Shown piece after piece: positions 1-5,036 of a stretch of 5,036 nt of DNA (positions within the stretch are counted from its first letter, which is position 1; the number at the start of each line of letters is the position of its first letter). The stretch is taken from assembly GCA_947371715.1 (NCBI GenBank), contig CANBQQ010000282.1:1-5036 (forward strand), in the 5' to 3' direction. This stretch comes from Flavipsychrobacter stenotrophus (GTDB lineage Bacteria; Bacteroidota; Bacteroidia; Chitinophagales; Chitinophagaceae). Below the pieces are notes generated by a model. The model saw nothing but the letters and a program-made list of their open reading frames with translations. It was not told the origin of the DNA and searched no databases. The position numbers were made by a program, and so were the translations under genes.

Positions 1-1886
1 TCCGGACGATAGTCAGGGTCCATGCCATAAAGAGTAACGCTATCAAATGCAGTACTGAGGCGCTTTGCAGGCAATCCTTTACTTACATAGTGAAAGCGCT
101 TGTTGGTACGCTCAGGGCCACCTTCGCCGGCAAACATACGGGTAGGGTCTTCGCCTTCGCGCTTGAACGGATAGATACCCGCAGCATACGGAAACTCACC
201 CGGGAAGTTCTCAGACAAAGCCCACTGCAGTATCTCACCCCATGCTTCGAAACGAGGTACAGCTACCTTAGGTATCTGCAGGTGAGATAATGATTCGGTA
301 TGCGTCAATATCTTCAGCTCCTTACCTCTTACCTTGAATATATAGTACTCGTCGGTATATTGTTTTTTCTTGTCTTCCCAGCCGGCCAGCAGTATCTTGT
401 TCTTCGGATCAAGATCAAGTTCTGTCTTTGCATATACTTCCTGCAAAGTTTTTATCAGCCTGTCTTTATCTTCTGTATCGCTTGCTGCTATTACGTCTAT
501 GGTCTTGCTGATGCCATAAAGCTTCTGAGCTACTGCACTCTGGTCTTTTGCCCACTTGTCGTACTTACGATTGTTCTCAGAAATTTCACTGAGGTAGCGG
601 GTACGACTTGGCGGAATGATGTAGATCTTCTCGCTCATCTCATCACTTATCTTATATTGAGAATGAAGCGGAGCGCCTGTTTTGTTGGCTACCACATCCA
701 TCAGCGCCTTGTACATTGTATTTGTACCAGGGTCGTTGAACTGTGATGCAATGGTACCATATACCGGCATATCATCGGGGCTGTTGTCAAACAGCTTATG
801 GTTGCGCTGGTATTGCTTCTTCACGTCGCGAAGGGAATCAAGTGCGCCACGCTTGTCGAATTTGTTGATCACAACAACATCGGCAAAGTCGAGCATGTCT
901 ATCTTTTCCAGCTGTGTAGCGGCGCCGTATTCAGGTGTCATTACATACAAGCTCAGGTCGCAATAATCGGTGATCTGCGTATCGCTCTGGCCAATACCCG
1001 ATGTTTCGAGAATGATCAGATCGTAGTTGGCAGCTTTCAAAATGTTTACTGCATCAAGTATGTGCTTAGATACTGCAAGGTTGCTCTGGCGGGTAGCCAT
1101 AGAGCGCATATACACACGCGGATTGCGAATGGCATTCATACGGATACGATCACCCAGCAATGCACCACCCGTCTTACGCTTTGACGGATCGACAGAAATG
1201 ATACCTATGTTCTTATCCTTAAAATCTACCAGGAAGCGACGTACGATCTCATCCACCAGTGAGCTCTTACCAGAACCACCGGTACCGGTAATACCCAATA
1301 CAGGGCTCTTTGATACCGCAGCCTGCTCAGCTATTTTCTTCAACGCTACCTGTGTTTCAGGTGCATCGTGATAATTTTCAGCGGCAGATATAAGTGTGGC
1401 TATAGATTTTACATCTTTCTGAGATACGTGGCCCACTTCTCCGTTCAGCTGATTACCTGTAGGGTAGTCACTTTTCTCGAGCAGGTCATCGATCATACCC
1501 TGTAGACCCATTTTACGGCCATCATCGGGGCTATAGATACGGCAGATGCCGTAGTCTTCCATTTCCTTTATTTCGTCGGGAAGTATCACTCCTCCTCCGC
1601 CACCGAATATCTTTATATGGCTGCAACCTTTTTCTTTTAAAAGGTCATACATGTATTTGAAGTACTCTACGTGGCCACCCTGGTAAGATGTAATGGCAAT
1701 TGCGTTGGCATCTTCCTGTATAGCACAGTCTACCACCTCCTGCACGCTGCGGTCGTGGCCCAGGTGAATGACCTCAGCACCACTGGCCTGCATAACGCGG
1801 CGCATGATATTAATTGATGCGTCGTGCCCGTCAAACAGGGAAGCCGCTGTAACCAAACGTACTTTATTCTTTAAAGTATAAGACAT
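1..1886 (-). CDS. icmF: Fused adenosylcobalamin-dependent acyl-CoA mutase (IcmF-type, isobutyryl-CoA mutase fused), N-terminal 628 residues, 3' end outside window
   Basis: This cytoplasmic enzyme family interconverts isobutyryl-CoA and n-butyryl-CoA by a B12 radical rearrangement, with its own G-protein chaperone built in. The open frame runs uninterrupted off the left edge. Domains seen: a B12-binding Rossmann domain at about 8-135, with FDGHDASIN at 18-26 (His21 is the expected cobalt ligand) and a GGGGG loop at 95-99; a MeaB/ArgK-like GTPase at about 195-400, with P-loop GTGGSGKS (201-208), DPSKRKTGG (233-241), ETSGIGQSD (294-302) and NKFD (341-344); then a linker and the start of the mutase barrel from about 541, with TRMFAGEGGPERTNKRFHY (582-600). 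IcmF proteins are usually about 1,100 residues, so roughly 55% is visible. The ATG at 1886 is preceded five codons upstream by an in-frame TAA, so the start is firm. Such genes are often labelled methylmalonyl-CoA mutase; Phe585, where MCM has Tyr, favours IcmF. Known role: valine or branched-chain acyl-CoA metabolism; the role here is inferred. Confidence 0.93.
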   Translation of the reverse strand, partial: MSYTLKNKVRLVTAASLFDGHDASINIMRRVMQASGAEVIHLGHDRSVQEVVDCAIQEDANAIAITSYQGGHVEYFKYMYDLLKEKGCSHIKIFGGGGGVILPDEIKEMEDYGICRIYSPDDGRKMGLQGMIDDLLEKSDYPTGNQLNGEVGHVSQKDVKSIATLISAAENYHDAPETQVALKKIAEQAAVSKSPVLGITGTGGSGKSSLVDEIVRRFLVDFKDKNIGIISVDPSKRKTGGALLGDRIRMNAIRNPRVYMRSMATRQSNLAVSKHILDAVNILKAANYDLIILETSGIGQSDTQITDYCDLSLYVMTPEYGAATQLEKIDMLDFADVVVINKFDKRGALDSLRDVKKQYQRNHKLFDNSPDDMPVYGTIASQFNDPGTNTMYKALMDVVANKTGAPLHSQYKISDEMSEKIYIIPPSRTRYLSEISENNRKYDKWAKDQSAVAQKLYGISKTIDVIAASDTEDKDRLIKTLQEVYAKTELDLDPKNKILLAGWEDKKKQYTDEYYIFKVRGKELKILTHTESLSHLQIPKVAVPRFEAWGEILQWALSENFPGEFPYAAGIYPFKREGEDPTRMFAGEGGPERTNKRFHYVSKGLPAKRLSTAFDSVTLYGMDPDYRP

Positions 1887-1915
1887 ACTTATAATAAATT
1901 ATATGAAAATGTTGT

Positions 1916-1924
1916 GCAAAGGTA
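1916..1924 (-). promoter_or_regulatory. Bacteroidota-type -7 promoter element for icmF
   Basis: Read on the minus strand, TACCTTTGC matches the Bacteroidota -7 consensus TAnnTTTG with the favoured pyrimidine after it. It lies 29 bases upstream of the icmF ATG at 1886, giving a predicted leader of about 24 bases that is strongly A/T-rich and has no Shine-Dalgarno sequence. I could not find a TTG -33 element at 18-21 bases further upstream, so the match rests on one box. It implies that icmF has its own promoter and is not only read through from the toxin gene 90 bases upstream. Confidence 0.55.
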
Positions 1925-1976
1925 AGAATTAGTGGGCGAAAGTGATAGGGGAGTGGAAAGCATATAATGGCCGCTG

Positions 1977-2291
1977 TTAGTCATTGTGTTTCCAGTATTC
2001 TTTAGGGTTTCTGTAATCAGAAATTATAGCATGGATAGTGATTTGCTGTTGATGGATAGTATAATGAATAGAATAGGGGAATTTGTCAATTACAGCAAAT
2101 CGAACACTCCCGTATCTTATTGCACGGCTGAAAGGATTCTGTTTCACTAAAAGAAGTTGGTTGCGAACCTCCATTCTGAACCTCTTTCCGAGGCCGGCAA
2201 GTTGTGCTTCGTAGTATTGAGCCGTGGTCTTTACGTCTTCTTGTGCTTCAGGGGTAAATTTGAGATAAAATACTGTAGGCTTAGTCTTCAT
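1977..2291 (-). CDS. RelE/ParE-superfamily toxin of a type II toxin-antitoxin pair
   Basis: This is a small basic protein of 104 residues, the usual size for ParE/RelE toxins, which either poison DNA gyrase (ParE) or cut ribosome-bound mRNA (RelE). Visible family pattern: FTPEAQEDV near residues 12-20 opening the first helix, the helical hairpin AQYYEAQLAGLGKRF (24-38) with the conserved L-G-x-x-F, NPFS (52-55), and the closing strands VRFAVIDKFPYSIHYTI (63-79) and ITIHAIISDYRNPKEYW (84-100). The hydrophobic-FPY-hydrophobic-Y strand and the R-x-P-x-x-W end are characteristic; the usual histidine before the final Arg is replaced by Asp-Tyr, which argues for ParE-like rather than RelE-like catalysis. 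I chose the ATG at 2291, because the longer frame would need a TTG at 2303. The chosen start overlaps the antitoxin end by 11 bases, implying translational coupling. The family is confident; the target is inferred. Confidence 0.85.
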   Translation of the reverse strand: MKTKPTVFYLKFTPEAQEDVKTTAQYYEAQLAGLGKRFRMEVRNQLLLVKQNPFSRAIRYGSVRFAVIDKFPYSIHYTIHQQQITIHAIISDYRNPKEYWKHND

Positions 2292-2502
2292 TGAGCATAG
2301 CAAAAAAGGCGTCTTCGTCTATTAGTTGTTCAGAGTTGTTTTTATATTTTTCAATTCGTTGTAGCACTTCATCTTTTTGCCATTGCGGCACATCAAATGC
2401 TTCTTCTTCAGGTATCAGCTCCACCGCATTATTTTTTTGCAAATCCTCAATAATTGTGGCAGCGTACTCCTTTTTAATACGAATATGGTAAGTCGTCTGC
2501 AT
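2281..2502 (-). CDS. Short antitoxin, first gene of the toxin-antitoxin operon
   Basis: This is an acidic 73-residue protein just upstream of, and overlapping, the ParE-like toxin, which is the standard antitoxin-first order. Its N-terminal half (MQTTYHIRIKKEYAATIIED, 1-20) looks like a strand followed by a helix. Its C-terminal half (VPQWQKDEVLQRIEKYKNN, then EDAFFAML) resembles the helical toxin-neutralising tail seen in Bacteroidota ParE antitoxins and in the 'addiction module component' family (Pfam Unstab_antitox), where a W/H-x-x-E-x-L-x-x-R-hydrophobic helix is followed by a short acidic helix. No helix-turn-helix or clear ribbon-helix-helix motif is visible, so it is unclear whether it binds its own promoter. 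The ATG at 2502 lies about 30 bases after a well-formed promoter. Family assignment comes mostly from context and the C-terminal pattern. Confidence 0.8.
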   Translation of the reverse strand: MQTTYHIRIKKEYAATIIEDLQKNNAVELIPEEEAFDVPQWQKDEVLQRIEKYKNNSEQLIDEDAFFAMLNED

Positions 2503-2537
2503 ACACTTTGTTTGATATAAAGTTACTGAAAGATACT

Positions 2538-2567
2538 CAAATATAATCTGAACAATATCTGGGGCAA
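2538..2567 (-). promoter_or_regulatory. Bacteroidota -33/-7 promoter of the toxin-antitoxin operon
   Basis: On the minus strand a TTG at 2567-2565 is followed, after exactly 19 bases, by TATATTTG at 2545-2538, a perfect match to TAnnTTTG. The expected transcription start is near 2531, leaving a leader of about 30 bases before the antitoxin ATG at 2502. No clear operator dyad overlaps it. Confidence 0.65.
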
Positions 2568-2610
2568 CACAATTTTAGCATGATCTCTTACCTTTATACA
2601 AAGCACTATT

Positions 2611-3405
2611 ATGTTCTACCTCATTCACGAAAATCCTATCAGAGACAGTCATCATAAGAAATTGGTGGAGCAAATGGACAAAATGGGCCTGCAATATGAA
2701 TTATTTCAGTATGAACCTTTTGACGTAGACATTGCTTTTTCAACTGACAGAAAAGATGTCTGGGTGTTCGGCACATTCACTATTGCCCATATTGCCAACA
2801 AATATGGTTTCCACCCGGGTTCCATGTACAATGCCAATCACGATTTTGAAGTATATGCTCCTAAATACGGTACCCATATGCTCAATCACGATGCATTAGT
2901 ACTCGACTTTACCGACCCGTTGCCTGAAGACAAAAAATGGGATATGTTCTTCGCCCGACCCTGCGGAGATACAAAAGCGTTTACCGGGCAGGTATTTATG
3001 CGGCACAGTTGGGAAAGCTACGTGCAGCAGCAGGTAGACAATGATAAGCTGAGGTACATAAAAGATAGCCCCGGGAAGATAAGGGTGTTGATAAGTCCCC
3101 TGAAAGAAATTGAATCTGAAACCCGCTGCTGGATAATTGGTGGTAAGGTAGCAACCATGAGCGAATATAAAAAGGGCAGGCAGGTAATAGGGACGAACAA
3201 AGACCACGACCTTGTGTTAAAAGAACAGGTACAACGCCTTGTTGACATTTACCGCCCGGCAGAGGCTTTTGTATTGGATGTGTGTAATCTGCAGAACAGC
3301 GACGAAATAAAGATCGTAGAGATCAACTGTATGAACTGCTCGGGGTTTTACGCGGCAGATATGGAATTATTGCTGAAGGGTCTTGAGAATCATTTCAATA
3401 AATGA
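2611..3405 (+). CDS. ATP-grasp domain protein, R2K clade (formerly DUF4343 type)
   Basis: This 264-residue soluble protein has no signal peptide or membrane segment. ATP-grasp enzymes couple ATP hydrolysis to joining a carboxylate to an amine or thiol through an acylphosphate. The R2K clade was defined by comparative genomics and has been predicted to act in peptide or protein modification; I know of no firm substrate. Seen here: an N-terminal pre-ATP-grasp region (1-105); FFARPCGDTKAFTGQVF (113-129), matching the clade's RP-x-x-D-T-K-x-F-x-G nucleotide-binding signature (Arg116, Lys122); EIESETRCWIIGGKV (166-180), the strand with the conserved E-x-R; LDV (222-224); and VEINCMNCSGFY (236-247), whose Glu237 and Asn239 with Asp223 are the expected Mg-ATP ligands. 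All key residues are present, so it should be active. It stands alone: divergent from the toxin-antitoxin operon and convergent with the PhnA-like gene. No Shine-Dalgarno; only a weak -7 box (TACCTTTA, 2589-2596) precedes it. Confidence 0.85.
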   Translation: MFYLIHENPIRDSHHKKLVEQMDKMGLQYELFQYEPFDVDIAFSTDRKDVWVFGTFTIAHIANKYGFHPGSMYNANHDFEVYAPKYGTHMLNHDALVLDFTDPLPEDKKWDMFFARPCGDTKAFTGQVFMRHSWESYVQQQVDNDKLRYIKDSPGKIRVLISPLKEIESETRCWIIGGKVATMSEYKKGRQVIGTNKDHDLVLKEQVQRLVDIYRPAEAFVLDVCNLQNSDEIKIVEINCMNCSGFYAADMELLLKGLENHFNK

Positions 3406-3431
3406 TTAGTACCATCGCATCATAAAAACAA

Positions 3432-3467
3432 AAACAGCGGCACTTTCTCCAGAAAGTGACGCTGTTT
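3432..3467. terminator. Bidirectional hairpin terminator between convergent genes
   Basis: Two eight-base arms are stacked on each side: AAACAGCG (3432-3439) pairs with CGCTGTTT (3460-3467), and CACTTTCT (3441-3448) with AGAAAGTG (3451-3458). They are separated by a single G/A mismatch (3440/3459), with a tight TCCA-type loop around 3449-3450. On the minus strand the stem is followed by an almost unbroken T run (the A-rich stretch 3424-3434 read in reverse), a classic intrinsic terminator for the PhnA-like gene ending at 3488. On the plus strand only a short TTT follows, so termination of the ATP-grasp gene ending at 3405 is plausible but weaker. Confidence 0.88.
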
Positions 3468-3487
3468 CGATATTGTTATCCTGACTA

Positions 3488-4069
3488 TTACGCCCCCTGC
3501 TTCCTTACATACATGGTAAGTATCACAATGGTCTGGCCTTCTATTTTACCTTCTATCTGTGCGGTGTTATCCTGTACCAGGCGAATGTTCTTAACTACAG
3601 TACCCATCTTGGCATTGAGGGTAGAGCCTTTTACATCCAGAGATTTGATGAGCACTACCGTATCTCCGGTCTGGAGAACAGCGCCATTACAATCTTTATG
3701 CAGATCTACACTACTATCATTTTCATGATCACCGGTAGCCTTTGCCCATGCAAGCTTTTCGTCATCCAGGTACATCATATCCAGGTTTTCCGTAGCCCAG
3801 GCCTCATTTCTCAGGCGGTTCAGCATACGCCATGTCATTACCTGCACGCCCGGCACCTCGCTCCACATACTTGTGGTAAGTCCGCTCCAGCGGGTAGTAT
3901 CCAGCTCTTCTTTCTTTTCTATTTGTGCCGTGCATTTGTCGCAGAGTACAATGCAATTGTCCTCGGTTTGGTATTCCTGTGGTGGTACTTCGTACATCTT
4001 CAGGTTGCTCTCCGATCCGCAGAGTTCACATTTATTCTCGCTTCTTTTAAGCAGGTCTTCCAGTTTCAT
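3488..4069 (-). CDS. PhnA-like (YjdM-family) protein with N-terminal zinc ribbon, long Bacteroidota form
   Basis: This 193-residue cytoplasmic protein has two recognisable ends. The N terminus carries a zinc ribbon with CELC at 14-17 and CDKC at 43-46, the four expected metal ligands, plus an extra Cys39. The C terminus (about 119-192) matches the PhnA domain: DCNGAVLQTGDTVVLIKSLDV (126-146), KGSTLNAKMGTVVKNIRLV (147-165), and IEGKIEGQTIVI (172-183) before a final strand. E. coli PhnA/YjdM is only about 111 residues; the additional part here is the central segment at about 50-118, rich in Trp (61, 69, 80, 91, 108). Despite the name, PhnA proteins are not needed for phosphonate breakdown, no phosphonate genes are visible nearby, and the function is unknown. 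An in-frame TAG two codons before the TAG-free start region (minus strand, just upstream of 4069) fixes the ATG. A strong terminator follows. Family confident, role unknown. Confidence 0.87.
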   Translation of the reverse strand: MKLEDLLKRSENKCELCGSESNLKMYEVPPQEYQTEDNCIVLCDKCTAQIEKKEELDTTRWSGLTTSMWSEVPGVQVMTWRMLNRLRNEAWATENLDMMYLDDEKLAWAKATGDHENDSSVDLHKDCNGAVLQTGDTVVLIKSLDVKGSTLNAKMGTVVKNIRLVQDNTAQIEGKIEGQTIVILTMYVRKQGA

Positions 4070-4089
4070 AAGCTCTTTCTAATGAGCCG

Positions 4090-4097
4090 CGAAGATA
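4090..4097 (-). promoter_or_regulatory. Probable -7 promoter element of the PhnA-like gene
   Basis: Read on the minus strand, TATCTTCG differs from TAnnTTTG by one base, a variant that is common in this phylum. It lies 21 bases before the ATG at 4069, which predicts a short leader of about 14 bases. No TTG is present at the preferred 19-base spacing (one occurs at 14), so this is a moderate call. It overlaps the dyad at 4094-4108. Confidence 0.4.
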
Positions 4098-4108
4098 ATT
4101 TAATTATC
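4094..4108. repeat. Perfect 7-1-7 inverted repeat, possible operator
   Basis: GATAATT and AATTATC flank a single T at 4101, forming a perfect dyad in the region between the divergent PhnA-like and class V enzyme genes. It overlaps the predicted -7 box of the PhnA-like gene. A half-site-like GATAATTA recurs at 4147-4154. The centre is too short for a hairpin, so if functional it would be a protein-binding site. The region is A/T-rich, so chance is a real alternative. Confidence 0.3.
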
Positions 4109-4174
4109 GGGCAATCATAATGACTTTCGGCAGGGCGTAGTCTACTGATAATTAGTTAAGATTCTGAAAAACAC

Positions 4175-4204
4175 TTGGCAATAATAGCGCAGTATTTATA
4201 TTTG
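4175..4204 (+). promoter_or_regulatory. Bacteroidota -33/-7 promoter of the class V PLP enzyme gene
   Basis: TTG at 4175-4177 is followed after exactly 19 bases by TATATTTG at 4197-4204, a perfect TAnnTTTG. The geometry is identical to that of the toxin-antitoxin promoter. The predicted transcription start near 4211 gives a leader of about 40 A-rich bases before the ATG at 4252, and would leave only about five bases before the alternative in-frame ATG at 4216. This supports the 4252 start. Confidence 0.68.
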
Positions 4205-4251
4205 AATAGCAGAGTATGCAAACAATTACATCAAATCAAAATATAACAACC

Positions 4252-5036
4252 ATGACAAACAACGATCTAAAATCACAGTTTCTCCTTAACCCTGAGATCA
4301 CCTATCTCAATTTCGGGTCTTTTGGTGCCTGCCCTAAACCGATATTTGCCGATTATCAAAAATGGCAGTTACTGCTCGAGTCTGAACCTGCTCAATTCAT
4401 AGCATTTGATGGTGTTAAATACCTGAAAGCATCGCGCGAAGCACTGGCCGCATACGTTAATTGCGATGCCGATGACCTGGTATATGTGACCAATCCTACC
4501 TACGCCATCAACATAATAGCTAAAAGCCTTAAGCTGAACGAAGGCGATGAGGTACTTTCTACCAACATAGAATATGGTGCATTAGATCGCACCTGGAACT
4601 ATTATTGCAATAAGAGCAAAGCGAAATATGTAAGGCAGCCCATTACTTTGCCGGTAACAAGCAAAGAAGCTATTATAGAGCAGTTCTGGAAAGGATATAA
4701 CAGCAACACAAAAGCCATATTCATTTCACAGATCACCAGCACTACAGGGCTGATACTGCCCGTAAAGGAGATTTGTGAGATGGCTAAAGCAAAAGGATTG
4801 CTCACAATAGTAGACGGGGCACACGTACCTGGCCATATACCACTAGATTTATCACAGATAGAAGCCGACATCTACACCGGGGCTTGCCACAAGTGGATGA
4901 TGACACCAAAGGGCAATACTTTCCTTTTTGTAAAGAATGAATACCAGGATCTTTTTGATCCCTTAGCTGTAAGCTGGGGCTACGAAAGTGCCGCACCATC
5001 TCACTCCCGCTTTCTCGACTACCACCAGATGCAGGG
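4252..5036 (+). CDS. Aminotransferase class V-fold PLP-dependent enzyme (isopenicillin N epimerase/cysteine desulfurase-like), N-terminal 261 residues, 3' end outside window
   Basis: This is a cytoplasmic fold-type I pyridoxal-phosphate enzyme. The class V family includes cysteine desulfurases, kynureninase, serine-pyruvate transaminases and CefD-like epimerases; the exact substrate cannot be told from this part. Visible landmarks: ITYLNFGSFGACPKP (16-30), the family N-terminal substrate loop; VTNPTYAINIIAK (79-91), whose Thr/Asn region binds the cofactor phosphate; SQITSTTGLILPV (159-171); VDGAHVPGHIPLDL (187-200), where Asp188 should contact the pyridine nitrogen; and ADIYTGACHKWMMTPKG (205-221), where Lys214 is the expected Schiff-base lysine. 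The TGACHKW and Asp-Gly-Ala-His patterns favour the isopenicillin N epimerase-like branch over IscS/SufS. Residues needed for PLP binding are all present. Family members are usually about 380-430 residues. The ATG at 4216 is in frame and would add 12 residues (MQTITSNQNITT); promoter position favours 4252. Divergent from the PhnA-like gene. Confidence 0.88.
   Translation, partial: MTNNDLKSQFLLNPEITYLNFGSFGACPKPIFADYQKWQLLLESEPAQFIAFDGVKYLKASREALAAYVNCDADDLVYVTNPTYAINIIAKSLKLNEGDEVLSTNIEYGALDRTWNYYCNKSKAKYVRQPITLPVTSKEAIIEQFWKGYNSNTKAIFISQITSTTGLILPVKEICEMAKAKGLLTIVDGAHVPGHIPLDLSQIEADIYTGACHKWMMTPKGNTFLFVKNEYQDLFDPLAVSWGYESAAPSHSRFLDYHQMQ

Noticed and set aside
90..1371. Several plus-strand open frames (90-290, 300-746, 682-966, 798-1184, 1027-1371)
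   Set aside because: They lie entirely opposite the icmF reading frame, whose minus-strand translation shows conserved B12, GTPase and mutase motifs throughout. The plus-strand products show no recognisable family.
1887..1976. A terminator or small RNA between the toxin and icmF
   Set aside because: I found no stem with a T-run in these 90 bases; only the icmF -7 box and an A/T-rich leader are visible.
2292..2303. Upstream TTG start adding four residues (LCS and the TTG codon) to the toxin
   Set aside because: An ATG at 2291 gives the usual toxin length and a compact 11-base overlap with the antitoxin; TTG is a rarer start and nothing else supports it.
2291..2491. Plus-strand 66-residue Ser-rich open frame
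   Set aside because: It is the antisense shadow of the antitoxin gene, with Ser-rich composition and no promoter of its own.
2589..2596. TACCTTTA as promoter -7 box of the ATP-grasp gene
   Set aside because: One mismatch to TAnnTTTG, no TTG at the proper distance, and the predicted start would leave only about eight bases before the ATG. It is too weak to list as a feature.
2896..3248. Minus-strand frames opposite the ATP-grasp gene (2896-3207, 3018-3248)
   Set aside because: They oppose conserved ATP-grasp motifs and have no recognisable domains.
3456..4120. Plus-strand frames opposite the PhnA-like gene (3456-3728, 3698-4120, 3873-4082)
   Set aside because: The minus strand encodes clear zinc-ribbon and PhnA motifs; the hydrophobic plus-strand products are antisense artefacts.
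4216..4251. In-frame upstream ATG for the class V PLP enzyme
   Set aside because: The promoter at 4175-4204 would put transcription start only about five bases before it, and the extra 12 residues are low-complexity Thr/Gln/Asn. It is not excluded.
4602..4999. Minus-strand frames opposite the class V PLP enzyme (4602-4871, 4802-4999)
   Set aside because: They lie opposite the PLP-binding motifs of the real gene and show no family features.

Overview
The window looks like ordinary chromosomal DNA of a Bacteroidota bacterium, most plausibly of the Chitinophagaceae/Chitinophagales type. Three things point there. Gene starts lack Shine-Dalgarno sequences and lie in A/T-rich leaders. Several starts are preceded by the Bacteroidota -7 promoter element TAnnTTTG, twice with a TTG element exactly 19 bases upstream. 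The proteins (IcmF-type mutase, long PhnA-like protein, R2K ATP-grasp protein, ParE toxin with a short unstable antitoxin) are also typical of that phylum. This assignment is inference from sequence style, not from a database match.

Layout. Positions 1-1886 (minus) hold the N-terminal 628 codons of a fused adenosylcobalamin-dependent acyl-CoA mutase of the IcmF type: B12-binding domain, then MeaB-like GTPase, then the start of the mutase barrel; the rest is cut off by the window edge. Upstream on the same strand (1977-2502) is a two-gene type II toxin-antitoxin operon, antitoxin first, whose genes overlap by 11 bases. Divergent from it, 2611-3405 (plus) encodes a stand-alone ATP-grasp protein of the R2K clade. 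It converges on a PhnA-like zinc-ribbon protein (3488-4069, minus), and a strong hairpin at 3432-3467 separates the two. Divergent from the PhnA-like gene, 4252-5036 (plus) is the first 261 codons of a class V PLP-dependent enzyme related to isopenicillin N epimerase/cysteine desulfurase, cut off by the right edge.

The genes alternate in orientation and do not form one pathway. Only the antitoxin-toxin pair is a clear operon. The mutase and the aminotransferase-fold enzyme are metabolic genes with their own promoters. The ATP-grasp protein is the least understood gene here: its fold predicts carboxylate-amine/thiol ligation, but nothing nearby names a substrate. I see no mobile element, CRISPR array, tRNA or rRNA, and no convincing evidence of a new multi-gene system. 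The most useful leads are the cysteines around the ATP-grasp active site, the substrate-specificity residue of the mutase, and a perfect dyad overlapping the PhnA-like promoter.
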